Source of the DNA: Sporodiniella umbellata | Lineage: Eukaryota > Mucoromycota > Mucoromycetes > Mucorales > Rhizopodaceae | Direction of reading: 5' to 3' | Length of the DNA: 64,000 nucleotides | NCBI GenBank assembly: GCA_025677835.1 | Contig: JAIXMR010000005.1 | Span: 410,249-474,248 of the forward strand | Shown: one piece after another, positions 10,613 to 22,752 of the stretch | Layout: each line of letters opens with the position of its first letter | Numbering within the stretch: the first letter of the stretch is position 1 | Notes under the pieces: model-generated | The model's database searches: none | Told to the model about the DNA's origin: nothing | Seen by the model: the letters and a program-made list of their open reading frames with translations, nothing else | Made by a program: the position numbers and the translations under genes

Positions 10613-11213
10613 CATATTCGAAAAAAAATTAAAGGATAGAATATACTCTCTAGACAATACTAGATATCCATAATATGCCTCAAGTAGACCCACAGCTTTA
10701 AAATTGCTGTATGATTTATGCGATAGGAGGACTATTTTTCCATTATTATAAACTACCACGTGTAAGTGTTTTGGAAAATACTTTTTTTACTGTACAAAGT
10801 TTGCATAGTATCTCTCTATTTCTTGAGACATACCTTCTATGCTTTGGAGTAGCAGATATCTTTTTGTGCTTAATATAATCCTTCAAAAAGCTTTTTTAAA
10901 AAAAGTATGTATAACAACCGAAATGGCTTGTATACGCTTTTTATTTAGAAGATAAACAAAATTTCAACTTCAGTCAAAGTAAGTGATAGCTTAAAGCATA
11001 TCTGCTTATAATACATCAACTACCAAAAACCAATCCCCAATACAAACATTTCAAAATGAAGGCTTATGTGGTAATAAACTTTTCGGAAACCCATCCATAA
11101 GTTAGCAACACTAAAAAGGGCTTTAATAGATTATTCTTTTTTTCTTACAACCAAAAATAGCTATTTTAGGCGCTGATTCAGTAACTCGTAGCTACAAGAG
11201 CAGTGACCATTCC
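10613..11213. other. Gene-free stretch
   Basis: AT-rich spacer containing the 3' flank of the CotH gene. Nothing else is supported. Confidence 0.45.
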
Positions 11214-13077
11214 CTATTGATTATGAAAAAAGGAAATGGTGTTCTGGTGTATTTTTTTAATCCACTCATTAATTCCGATTAAATATTCAGAGTTAATGGG
11301 TCCATTCAGCGCTGTGTCAAGAGATAGGTTGCGGCTGGGTATTCTCGACAATTCAAAAAAGGCATCGGGACAAAACTCTGGATTTGACATGCTTCCAAAC
11401 TCACTTTTGGCCTCATTTGATTGTTCTTGACCGTTTGAAAATAAATTCAAGGATACGCGACTTAGGGATTTGTCCCAAGCTACATCCTCTTCAATCATTG
11501 CTGCAAGATCGTCAATGCGGCTTCGAGTTGTCTTGGGGTTGACTAGTCGGTCTGTGGTGACCTGAAGGAGATTTTCAAAAGTATGCTTAAATTCAGGCAC
11601 TTGCATTATCTGGTTTACTAAAGGGCGGAGCCCCCATCCAGGAAACGTACTGTAATTTCCACTAATCATCTTTTGCAAACGTACTATAGAAACGCCCAGA
11701 GTAGTATCCATATCTGAAGGAATATAAATGAAGCGTCTTTCCTTAGGGTCTTGATAGAGATAATAGTTATCAGCCATTGCCAAATGGCCATCAGAGTGGC
11801 CCATTAGAACTTCAAGGACAAGGCTTTTTTTTTTTAAAAAAAAAAATAAAAAGCAATCTGTGAGTTTTGGTAACACTTTATATTCGGTTTTTTTACGATC
11901 TAAGAAAGGAGTCCATATCTATCTGCTCATTCCACTTTTTGACTACATCTGGACTATTGGTAGGTGGATTTACAATGAATTTTGTAAAGTTAATTAATGG
12001 TTTGTAGTCATCATTTTTGCTGCCCGAAGCCTTTTCTTTAATTTTGTATTGACCGTCTTCGTATGCTGTGCTATTCTCATAAAATGACAAGTCCGATATA
12101 TGTTTTTGTTGACTTGCTTTCAAAGAAGTATAAACACCTTGGTACAAATAGCCATTTTTGTATGATCTGTCACCGTTTGCAAACATATTCGAAAGCCAGC
12201 TGTCTGTGAAAATATCAATCATCCCAAACAGACCCAACTCTTGATCGTTCATAAAAACACGCACAAATGAAAAATCCGAAGAAGCAAGTCCCATTGATTT
12301 TACGAAATCATATGCGACTTGTTCCCGAAGATATGTTGGGTCCAGGTACAGAGAGCGCAGCTTAATTTCTCGGTAACCGTACATATTTTCTCCTTTCTTC
12401 AGCTTTAAATTGTAGGAGAGTTTTGGCATCCATCGAGAGGATCGGCCAGATAGAGAAACTTCTACCCCTTGAAATTTTAAAGCATCTTTTAGCGAAAGAT
12501 ACGTTAAATTCGATTTGAATTTTATATCTGCGCTAACGTTGTGATGCATGGCGTCAATCATAGTTTGATCACCTGTAATATGAACAGTCGGTATCTCATT
12601 ATGTTTATGCAAATTTGATTGAATACGATGGATGGATTTTAGAGGAGGATACACCTGAGGAAACTGTGCATTATCCCGACTATTCCACGTGCGATTAAAA
12701 AATTCGTTGGGCGTTTTCATATTTACAGAGTGGCGAATAAAAGGCTCAGGCTGAGTGCTGTTTTCCAGCGTTACTCTAGCGTATTGATAACCAAGCAGGG
12801 CAAGCGGCGCTTTTCCAGTATAAAGAATGGGAAAAGAGCTATTTGAATTAAGAGGGTAGCTAGTGTTGTCCACAATAACGCACATAGATATATGCAAACT
12901 TCTGTTTAACATACTAATAACATTATATTCTATACTTGAGGCTTCGTCTTGCTGAGCATATACCAAACAATACAAAAGAATTCCTATTGTGATATATATT
13001 ACTTAGTAACGAAAAAAAAACTCTTTAGTTTAGTAATAATAGCAATTACCAGCTGTTATGAAATGTTTTAGAACCAT
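11214..13077 (-). CDS. CotH-family secreted protein
   Basis: CotH-like proteins are kinase-fold proteins first known from bacterial spore coats and expanded in Mucorales, where some are cell-surface proteins that bind host receptors. Three exons on the minus strand (13077-13050, 12983-11897, 11823-11214) give 574 aa. The 28-nt first exon completes a signal peptide, MVLKHFITAGILLYCLVYAQ, cut from the large exon by a 66-bp intron. The CotH core includes SGRSSRWMPKLSYNLKLKKG, IKLRSLYLDPTYLREQVAYD, and the signature MGHSDGHLAMADNYYLY at about residue 379, followed by FIYIPSDMDTTLG. Many Asn-x-Ser/Thr sites fit secretion. The C-terminus (IHQNTISFFHNQ) has no clear GPI-anchor signal, unlike several described Mucorales members. 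Whether this copy acts in adhesion is unknown. Confidence 0.88.
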
Positions 13078-13500
13078 TTATAAAACCAAGAAAGTGAAGA
13101 AATCGCTACACAACAATTAAAAAAAAAAAGAGAGAGACATATTTAGCTTTTAAAGATTAAATTTATATAGTATTTTATTTACGTAGGTTATAAATCGTTT
13201 AGCTTCTGTTTATAATGCATGTTACTGGCCTTTCTGTGCATATTTATTCTTAAATTTTGCCAAATGACGATACCTTATTAATAAAAAGCAAACTGTAGAA
13301 TTATTACATAATAAACCCATACTTTTTCAAAACAGTTGAATCAAAACATTTATTACTGCGTAAAAAACTGGAACGCCAGCGTTTAGCAATAATACCTAAT
13401 GCTCAAAATACAGAAAATGCCGTTTATATTTTGCTAACAAGAACCGAATAGTCCAAATACAACAGTTAGTACCTTATAAAATATAAATCTCTCTCTTTTT
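13078..13500. other. Intergenic, upstream of CotH gene
   Basis: AT-rich spacer between the CotH start and a divergent gene-like block. No clear element is seen. Confidence 0.4.
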
Positions 13501-14031
13501 ATGTCAACCTTGGCCGAGCCCTTATTTCAAAATCTTGACGTAAAAGTAAGTCATCTACCCGGGCTAATAGCGTGTTACTTTATAGGAGATTCAAAACCCA
13601 GTCTTTTGGTATCAGTTTTGGTTTATCTTCCGTGCACCCGATACAGTAGTTACAAATCTGCGTCCTGTATCATGCACTTTATTAGTTACAAAAGGCTTTT
13701 AAAAAAATTAAATCTGAGATTTTTTTTTGCTTAATATATTAGCCATACACCACCGAAAGATCAGCAAAGTTGTTTTCAGTTTTCAAGTGAAACAAGTCAG
13801 TGCCAGACTACCTCAAATTTAACGTTGTCTGTGATAAAAATGAGGAGACTTCAAGCTTGAAAACTATGGGGCCTTTCATTTCTCACTGCACGATTAAAAA
13901 AAGTCCTGTTCTACTGCTGGTTGAGGAGCACAGCGGTAAAAATCCTCGATTCCTTTTTTATTCTGACCGTCTTTGTAGCGGTAGTTGTGAGCAGTTTTAG
14001 TTTCCTTACCACTAACATCAATGCTTACTAA
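13501..14031 (+). pseudogene. Spliced gene-like block with one in-frame stop, unknown family
   Basis: Starting from ATG 13501, four exons keep one frame: 13501-13545, 13586-13666, 13743-13935 and 13979-14031, with donors GTAAGT, GTATCA and GTAAAA and acceptors ATAG, TTAG and GTAG. The conceptual product starts MSTLAEPLFQNLDVKEIQNP and contains FWYQFWFIFRAPDTVVTNLR and TMGPFISHCTIKKSPVLLLV. A TGA at 13788-13790 interrupts exon 3 after 15 codons; no splice choice that I tried removes it. Hence it is either a recent pseudogene, a model with a wrong exon boundary, or a truncated 57-residue protein. I do not recognise the family. Confidence 0.35.
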
Positions 14032-14989
14032 CATCATCAGTAAGAAAAACCTGGTCAATTTTGTAAAAAAGATTCTATTATTCACAAAAGTACATCTGAA
14101 ACGCATTAGAGTGCCCTTTACAACCACATTCTATCCTGCTTTTGCTGTTAATGTTTATCTTCAGTATGTGGCTTTGAATTTCAAACCATATTTGTCTTTT
14201 TTTTTTATAGTATTGTGATTACACTAGACTGTGTTTTGAGCTGTATCTTTTTGCTGTCTTGTAAAAAGTGAGAATGCAGTTTTATAGAAAGGAGCCTATC
14301 GAAAGTCTTTTTTTTTTTCTAGTTGACATTTCAATTTAGCCAAATGATTTCGGCTTCCGCTTCGTTTGCAACACGAAAGATTTGGGTGCCAGGTATGTTG
14401 TTGATATCTATATCGATTTTGAACTCAAAGTAATAGAGAACAGTCTTAAAGATCTAATTAGTCCAGACAGAGCCAATCCAAGAAAAGTTGACTGATATGT
14501 CGGTAATGCTTTGTATGCTCAATATTTATGTAACCTTGATAAAATTCAATCGTTGTATTTGTTATAAACTTGCAATCTTTGCAAGCTTACTGAATCTATA
14601 ATAGCGTGGTTTCTAATATTATTAAAGTACTGCATCAATTTTTTTAATTTACAAATCGATTATATGTACTATTCCAATTGAATACACAGTTTCATCTACA
14701 GTTGTATATATCTCTATACCGTGCGTTGTTTACGCAACAAGATACATCGAATATATTTCAAAAAATGAGAGAACTACAGTTGTGCGTACACCATGGCTAC
14801 TTCATACATTTTGAGCAAATACTAGGTTAAATTTAATCATCAAATCTAGTTGATATTAAACTTTGACTTTATTGTGTCTATTTAGAAAGATTATAAAGAA
14901 CATGGAATGAATAGTAGTAAATCAGCAGATAGATAGACATCATCCATCTATTTAATTGGAAGGCTTCACTTTTTTTTTTTTTTTTGAAT
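14032..14989. other. Gene-poor stretch
   Basis: No convincing gene. A short candidate first exon (ATG at 14344, MISASASFATRKIWVP, then GTATGT) joins in phase to a 30-nt block near 14452 ending in TGA, giving a 30-residue peptide too small to support. The rest is AT-rich, with a T run beside the FUSC-like gene end. Confidence 0.35.
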
Positions 14990-17988
14990 TTAATTAATCC
15001 AATCTTTTGTGGCAGCTCTAAATATGTGTTGGCCCATAAGTTTAGCGACGAGTTTCCCCATTTCTTCTTGCTCAGCTACAATTTCCACAGTACCTGCTGC
15101 ATAGGCTTGCCAGTAGACTTGGGTTTCGGCACTTTGTTTGCTGACTGGCCGCTTTTCTTGGTGATCGTCTTGCTCAGTATATTTTTCCTGCCACTGCGTA
15201 GCCTGTTGTTTCTGTAATAACTTTCGCGCTGTTTCTGCAGAGGGTAAAGAGGCAGGCAAAGAAGATTTTGTTCGCAAGGAACAAGCTAGTGTATAGAGGT
15301 AAAGGTGAATTGTGGCTGCCAACTCTCGTCGATAGGCATTCATAGGATTCATTATGGTCTGTCTGACATGTGTATTCACAAATGCCTGTGTTTCTAATAG
15401 ATGGCCGATCCAATACAAAATGTGTTTTTCGCGCTCTAAAATCTCTTTATAAACATGCACTGGAAAAGGGCCTTTGGTCAGACGAGGTTCCATCTGGGCT
15501 AAAGTAAGCATTTGGCCTGTCAATTGATGTTGCCGGCGAAGTGCTTTTTGGTTACACTGGGTATCTTCCAGAGTAGATTTATAACGATATGACTGAGTAT
15601 TGTCTTGACATATAAGAGAGGCTACTTTGGAGTATTGTATACCCGTAGCAATCAGAAGATTTGAAAGATGTCTGCGTATCAACTTACGCGCCCATACCGG
15701 CCAAAGAAGTTGATCGATGATCATCACAAGGATGATAGCCAAAATAGCAGTCAAGCTACGCTTCCATACGGGTGCAAAAAGCCCTTCTCCCAGCTTATCG
15801 CTATACCCAGTCGAAGTTATCACACCCAAAGTGAGAAGTGAGATAAACCCAATTCTTGGGTGTTTGGATTCCAGCAGAAGATACCACATCGGTATCTGAA
15901 AAACACCCACTAACACTGCCAACACATATGGATTCTGATTCCGATTACTGGCCAGCAAACAAATGTAACCACAGACAGCTCCAATAATAGTAGCTGAAAC
16001 ACGGTAGAAACATTGCCATGCAGTGGATCCTACGGTAAAATTGAACACTACCATGGCAGACAGCATGGCCCATTGCCCATGATAATTCTAAAAAAAAAAA
16101 AAAAGCATGTGTAAATATACACACAAAAGTAGATTGTCTTTTCATACATTGTAAAGTTCATTTGCTCCTTCGATTGGCAACCAAGCCATCAGACCCAACA
16201 ACTCTAAAGTGATAGCAAATTTGAAAGCGTAACGTACCGGATCAGCGCGAAGCCAAGCATTGATACGCTGTAGGTATTTTGTCCAAAGGTGATTACCGGG
16301 AGAATTCTGAAGCGGTATGATGGCCTCCATATCATCAATCCAGTCACTTCCTATGGACAGCCGTTTGTCTGTGGTGGGCTGTGTGTTTTTTTTAGAGGGA
16401 GCGTCGTTTTCTGTTCGACGTGTGTCTTCTCTATTCAATAGCTGTTGTTGGTCAAACAAAACCTGTTCAGTCGCACTTCTTTCGCCTTTGGCATTCTCGG
16501 CGGCACGACCGAGCCATTTCTTGAGTGGGACGCGAGGAAAATAGATATGTACGAACCGACCGCTTCGTTTCTGGACGAGTCGATTGGCTTGTTCTTGAAG
16601 TGCTTGGAGTCGATGCACAAACTGAGTGAGCGTGAATAGGAGAGTGTAAATCATATAATGGTCTTCAACAGGCACCGCTCGACGTTGTTGATATTCGTTC
16701 TCGAGAATGATCTTGGCCTCTTGAAGGCTTTGAACAGCGTCGTTAAGATCATGCGCATCTCCGCTTTTTTCGCGAGGCACCGCGCCACATGGAATGGCGT
16801 TATTTTCTTCCAGGTGGGACTGAATCTGTTGAAGGGTGGAGATACATATCCTAAGGAAGCGCTGGAGCTGAGGTTGAATAGCGCCCTGAAGTTGGGAGAT
16901 ACATTTGTATTCAAGTTGAGAGACAGTGGAGCCTTTGGTAGAGCTCGGCACACCAGGTAGATGCATTGAGAACAAGGCCTGTTCCATCTCAATCGTTGTA
17001 TCTGAAGGGTGTAGGTTTTTGTCCTGATCTGAGTTTTTTTGATGCGAAACAATAGAACTCCCGCGTTCGATAATAAGAGAAAAACCGTAGAGGTAACGAG
17101 AGAGACTGTCGAGAGTTACTGCAAATGACTTGTACCAGACAGGCCGATAGTGGGAAACGACAATTTCGTACTTCGCTTCTTTTCTGGCGGTTTGCATTTT
17201 GGATATATCTCCGTCGAGCTTTTGGATCAATTGATGTAATTGCTGAGAGACACTGACATCATCAAATGGTGCTTGGAGTACCTGCTGTTCAATAAATTCC
17301 AACACATTTTGAATCGAAGATAACGCATTAGCAAAAGAAGTTCTATAAAACCAAGTTTGTTTGTTTTTCGTTTTTTTTTTTTTTTTTTTTTTTTTTGTTG
17401 TAAAATAATAATAACAATAATTACTTACTCTGACACTTTAGCTGCTGTTTCTGGCCAAAGGACAAGATTGATAACGAGAGCAATAGCGCCGCCGATAAGT
17501 ACAGGATAAAAGATACCTACGATAGACATAACATTGAACTGTTTATCGTAAATTCCTTTGGTGAGGCCAAAGAGGGGTAAAGTAAAAGCTTGTAAAGCAG
17601 GTATAAATAATCTTGGGTATTTAAGTCGATAGTAGGCTGTGAAAAAGACAGAGAGAAAAAAGCCAAGGGCCGCAATCACGCCTGCACCATTGGAATATAG
17701 ATTGGGGTTGTTGTTATATAATACACAGAAATAACTTATGATTGCGCACCAAATAGCAGGTATCAGCATCATGCCTACGTTGAGTGTCATCTCCACAATC
17801 TGATTTCCTGCCGTCCCACTTGCATTGAAAAACAGTGTGCCGAGTGTGACAAGATATGGTACAATACCCACGTTACTTTCAACTTTGGGAATTAAAATAA
17901 GAATAGTGGCAATTTCATAGGCAATAGCGCACTTTATTATCTTTTTCCAAAGTGTCAAGTTGGTATTAAGTAGACTCGATAACCTCAT
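14990..17988 (-). CDS. FUSC/BRE4-like integral membrane protein (DUF2421 type)
   Basis: The architecture matches fungal relatives of fusaric acid resistance/aromatic acid exporter proteins and yeast Bre4, thought to export or sequester organic anions. Three exons (17988-17429, 17342-16148, 16087-14990) give 950 aa. Residues ~1-187 hold a first set of about six hydrophobic helices (VPYLVTLGTLFFNASGTAGN, AIWCAIISYFCVLYN, IFYPVLIGGAIALVINLVLW). Residues ~190-560 are a soluble, helical middle part rich in Gln, Glu and Lys. A second helix set begins near 570 (WAMLSAMVVFNFTVGSTAWQ, VLAVLVGVFQIPMWYLLLES, ILAIILVMIIDQLLWPVWARK), followed by a cytosolic helical tail. Intron 1 contains a very long homopolymer run. 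Transport substrate and membrane are unknown. Confidence 0.82.
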
Positions 17989-18211
17989 TTCGCAATGGAA
18001 CTTTAAAAGAAAGAAGTAAAAGAGAAAAAAGGAATATTTTTTTTCTATATTAAAAAAAAAGCACTAGTGAAAGAAATACAAAAGCATACGAAGCATCCTT
18101 TTTGAATACATTGCGGAACAAAGACAACCCTTTCCTAATTGAATCGCCGCAAAATTATTTGACCAACTGAGTTTTTCGGGTATAGTTTTTCTGGCCTTTT
18201 TAAAAGTATTT

Positions 18212-18821
18212 TCAGGCCTTTGTCTTTTTCAGACTAGGCTTACATTGCTTGAGAGATTTGTGTAGTAACTTAAGATAACTTTGGGGGAGCTTTTTTTTTT
18301 GAAGGATGCTTTTCGTCTTTTTGTCGATTGTGTTACCGAGCATATCGTGTCTCGTAAAAAAGCAATGGGTCTGTTTTATACCGCTCCATAAGACCAAGAG
18401 AGAGAGAGCTAATAATCCAAGACTACCTATGAGATAGAATGCATAACCTTTCGCTGCTTGGAAAACCCGGAGCGCCCATTGATTTGCTTGCAATAATCAA
18501 TGAATACTGACCCATTAGAATGTAAACAATATTATCTTGTTTTGTAAGCAATCAAGTGGACTTCTGAATCGATGCAGGTAATGCCAGTTTCAGCTAGTAA
18601 GAATCTGTCATCGTTTACCTCCATAGCCACCCTTTAATATGTATAATTAACGGACCCTCAATCAAATGATCGATAAGCATGTTTTGTCTAAAATCAATTG
18701 TTATGCCAGCTAGGAATGGCTTATGGTCAAACAGGACAAAGTGTTTTTGAAAAGGCCCGAAAACTAAGTTAAAAAAAAACTGTGTTCTGAGCAAGTATTG
18801 CTGGCAAACGCTGCTGTTCAA
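18212..18821 (-). pseudogene. Minus-strand gene-like remnants, one with a membrane segment
   Basis: Two protein-like blocks lie in different frames. The downstream one (from about 18488 to the TGA at 18212) contains a good transmembrane stretch (YAFYLIGSLGLLALSLLVLW) and a Lys-rich tail, but a stop precedes it and no in-frame ATG exists before the helix. The upstream one (18821 to 18615) reads HFVLFDHKPFLAGITIDFRQ and DHLIEGPLIIHIKG. A weak GTCCGT donor inside the second block could join the two in phase across to the acceptor at ~18489, but without a plausible start. Either a decayed gene or a badly resolved one; family unknown. Confidence 0.3.
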
Positions 18822-19400
18822 CTAAAGCAACGAATACATAGTCCGGTTCTGAGAGGGCTCAAGAGCAGTAAAACGCAAATTGCTAGAAAATACTCTTTAT
18901 ATACAAAGTTTTTCTTTTTTTCTTGTAAAAACTGTTGCTTTTCCCTGTATAAATATGGTAAATAGATCAGCAAGAGTTGTGATGAAGCCTGACGAAATGG
19001 ATATCATTTAGCCGAAAAAGCCTTTTGGTTGCATTAGAAAGTCTTCAGGATATAAGTATAACCCGATCTTTATCCTGATTCAAAGTAACACAGATTGTAC
19101 AAATCAAGAACCAACATTCAAAAATACCAAGTTCTGTCAGGTTTTTAAATCTCATATCTACTGCTGCGAGAAAAAAATAAATAAATAAAGAGAAGAACAA
19201 AGGAAAGGAAAATTTATTAATGGATTGAATGGATGAGGAAGGAAAAAGAATTAAGAGAGGAGATTATAAATATAAAACAAGAATAATGGTAATAATAATA
19301 TCAAAAAAGGAAGATGTATAGATTTCTGCTATAAAGATCTATGTATCTATATATGTATATATACGTGAGAGAGAGAGAGAGAGAGAGAGAAAAAAAGAGG
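18822..19400. other. Gene-free stretch
   Basis: AT-rich spacer ending in a GA microsatellite just after the transporter gene's stop codon. No gene-like frame is visible. Confidence 0.45.
19366..19390. repeat. GA dinucleotide microsatellite
   Basis: About twelve GA units immediately 3' of the nucleotide-sugar transporter stop codon (minus-strand gene), hence probably in its 3' UTR. Confidence 0.85.
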
Positions 19401-20550
19401 CTATAGCTTAAAGTTGAATTGCTTCTTGGAAAGATCTAATCCATAAAGATAAGATGAAGCCATGACTACCAAAGCACCCAAGATAAAGACGCCCGAGGGT
19501 TGAAAGTTAAATAAATAGATGCTGATGATACCTGAGACAATGATGGATAAACTTGTGGCGAAACCTTTAAGGATATTGTCAGCATATTTTACGACGATAG
19601 CGACCAATAAGCCTCCGAGGGCTTGGTTAGCCACTACAATCCAGGTTAACCCGTTATAGCCTTGCAATAAGCCGCCTTCCTTAATGGGCTGCAAATCGTA
19701 TACCAACATTCCGATGAAAGAAAAGAAGGCGCCAGAGATACCGAGTTGGATGTTACGGACCCACATGGAAGTATCGGATGTTTTAAGGATCTTTTCAAAG
19801 TAACAGCCCGCAAAGCCGGACGAGACGCAACTGGTAATAACTGCAATCAAGCCGATCAAAGGATTCTGAGGGACCATGAGTAACTCATCTGCTGCTGAAG
19901 GGGCAGCGGTGGAAGGACGAGCCATGCTCTGGGACTGAACGAGTGTGACGCCCATCATCAAGAGGAGCAAAGCAAACCATTTGTCCCGACCCAGACTTCT
20001 TCCTAATAATGCAACGCTGAATACGGCTGTAGACATGATTTTCATCTGATAGGTGACTTGGAAGGTGGCTGCCTCTAAATTGCTCAATGCGACATACAAT
20101 AGATTGTTCTGAAGGGCGTAAAGTCCAGAAGGAATCAACATCTTCAAGGTCTCGGTCGGTTTCAACAAGATTTCTTTCTTCACCATTGTACTAAACCTGT
20201 TCCAGTTGCCCTGTTGGTATCTCATCACCCATAAACAGGCCACAATCTTCAGTACTTCCGCTAGAAAAACAGCGCTAGACGCAATATACATTGTTTGGCC
20301 TGGTTTTTGTACGATTCTAGAATATCTCATCATCAAAACAAGTGTACTATTCTGAACCACAAGAACAACCAGAGACAACTGCTTTTTTGTTAGTCCAAAT
20401 AAGAAAGGTTGACCTAAACAAAAACTGGAGATGAGCAAAGAGTAATGAAAAAAAAAAAGGCTTACTTGTGGTGTTTTTCTCGTCTGTATTAGAAACAGGT
20501 AATACATTTTTGCTTCCAAAGATGCGCCTTGATTGTTGCTGAACAGACAT
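19401..20550 (-). CDS. Nucleotide-sugar transporter, SLC35A family
   Basis: SLC35A proteins carry UDP-GlcNAc, UDP-galactose or CMP-sugars into the Golgi lumen in exchange for UMP/CMP. Two exons (20550-20466, 20413-19401) give 365 aa starting MSVQQQSRRIFGSK. About ten hydrophobic helices follow. Family hallmarks are IPSGLYALQNNLLYVALSNL, AATFQVTYQMKIMSTAVFSV, SGFAGCYFEKILK and VVKYADNILKGFATSLSIIV, the last being the conserved signature near the C-terminus. The phase-1 intron (52 bp) joins the cytosolic N-tail to the first helix; a longer reading frame entering from the intron is an artefact. In a chitin-rich fungus UDP-GlcNAc or UDP-galactose are the likely substrates, but the sequence does not decide between them. 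Confidence 0.9.
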
Positions 20551-22719
20551 TTACAGTAAATGTTTACAACAGAAAACAAGAAAGAGGGGAAAGGGGCTAT
20601 AAAAAAAAATACAAGTAAAAAGACAAAAAGCAAATATTTTCTTTGAGCACCAATACATATATTTTACTCTCCAGTGGTTCCTTGTTTCGATATCCGATAT
20701 CCAATGAAAAACTCTTTACTATTGAACAGTACACAAAAACAATTTCTGTTTGTTAAAAATAGACTTTTTTTTTATTGACAAAGTTCTTAAATAGACCCTT
20801 TTAGGTTAACGCTTTGGCCCCCTTTGTTCGATATCTGGATAGACAACAGCCTATGACGATAAAATAATCTGAGAAAACGTACATAAACACACACATACAC
20901 ACATAAACATACACACATACAAAACAAAACTAGTTAAAAACCAATGCTTTTTAATTCTTTTTGAACGACAGAAAGAGGAAGATCCGTGTTACACGGCAAA
21001 TTGCAAATGATTTGTTCTGAGTGATTTTATTTTACAAATTTGGTAAAAAATAGAGTGAATCAACACGTTTTGTGTGAGCCGGTTTCAAAATGCTTCTGGA
21101 ATCCATGATTGCCTGTAATTTGTATGAAAAAGATAATGAAAACAGTAAAAAAAAAGAGAGGGAATAAAAGCAAGGCTTAAAAATCGCTTTGAAAGGGGAG
21201 TTTTTTTTTTTTTTGGAAGGCTTAAAAAAATAAGAAGAAATTGTAAGAAATGCTTGGTTTTTTAGTTCTTATGATTGTCGTTTTATCTCTTTCTTTTTTT
21301 GTTTTGCGTACAAAACAAATGTGAGTCTCTATTTTTTTTTTTTTTTTTTTTGCCCAAAACAATAAATAAATGATTCCAGTCAAATGTGTCTACAGAAAGC
21401 GCCGAAAATAGCCCTGTACCGCCAGTTCAATATTTCAAAATCCGTAGACAAATCGGTCTGTTTCTTGAATCGGGCTTCTATGGCTTCTAGGTGTACCGTT
21501 AAAAATTAGTGCTCTGAGGATAATAATAATAATATAAAAAAAAAGAAGAAAGAAAAGCGTTAGAGTGTTTGAGAATAGTTTTTAACCACTTAATCAATAA
21601 ATTGTTTTACTTTCCCAAGTCTACGATAGAAATCAGCCAAATAATATTAGTTGAAAGTCATTGATAACCAGCTTGGGTAGACCCTGAGGAGTGTTTGAAA
21701 CTACCTTTAAAAATGTTTGTGGGAAAGAGCCTTAATGATGGCAAAGTAGCTTTGATTTGTTAGAAACGGTGTGCAACTTGTTTTACTTTTCTATCAAAAG
21801 TAAAAGAGTAAGCAGATTTTGTTAGTCAGAAAACAGCTGCATTTGGAGTATAGACAGAGTCCGGTTTGGCTCAAGATAGAGAGCATGATTGTTTTTGAAT
21901 TTTTTATATGGACCTGCAGCATATGCAGCAGGCTATGTCGTTGAGGGCATTGGCAAGAGAGCAAACGGTCTGTCATTACACCTACGGTTATCTGGATGTG
22001 ATGACAACCATTGTTTGATTTTATCTGAAAAGTAGATTCTATCTCAAGCTATTTAGATGGATACGTCTTTCATCGTGATATTCGAACTTTGGGTGATTTC
22101 TATTGCATGCTTTTCCCTGTTTAGAGACAAGTTTAAATTGAACTATAAACATGTGTAAGCATACCGGATATATCCATAGAACAAAAAAAGTAGGTGTATT
22201 TAACAAAACAATCCTTTTTATCCTAGATAGATTAATAGAACCTTGTGTGGCCCTGTATTATTGTTTTGGTTCTCTCTCTTGGTGAAATCAATTCCATGAT
22301 AAGACCACCCGTGGGATGATTTATTAAATTAAATGGAAGGGAAATGTCAAACGATGAGTTTTGCTATTTTATCATCTCAAAATATAAAGGAGTGGAGTGC
22401 CCTTGATAGTACGCGGAGATTTATCTCTTGGAGTTGTTTCATCATGCCGTCTGTTTGTGTTTCAAACATGAAGCGATTCTGTTACTCGAAATAAAAGAGA
22501 TAATCTCGTCTAGAGTCTTTGTATCTCCTTTGTTCGTTTTCGTTTATTTCGCCGCCCTTCAACAAAGGAAACAGTGGACGATAAAAAGTAATAAAAGTTC
22601 CTTAGAGTCGCGTTTCTCTCCCCCCTTCTATTCACAAATTTGCAACTGTTTGAGTCTTTATCTATACTTCCATGACGACATCAAAGTCTTTTTTATCTTA
22701 TTTTTAAAGTCTTATTTTT

Positions 22720-22752
<33 letters not shown>

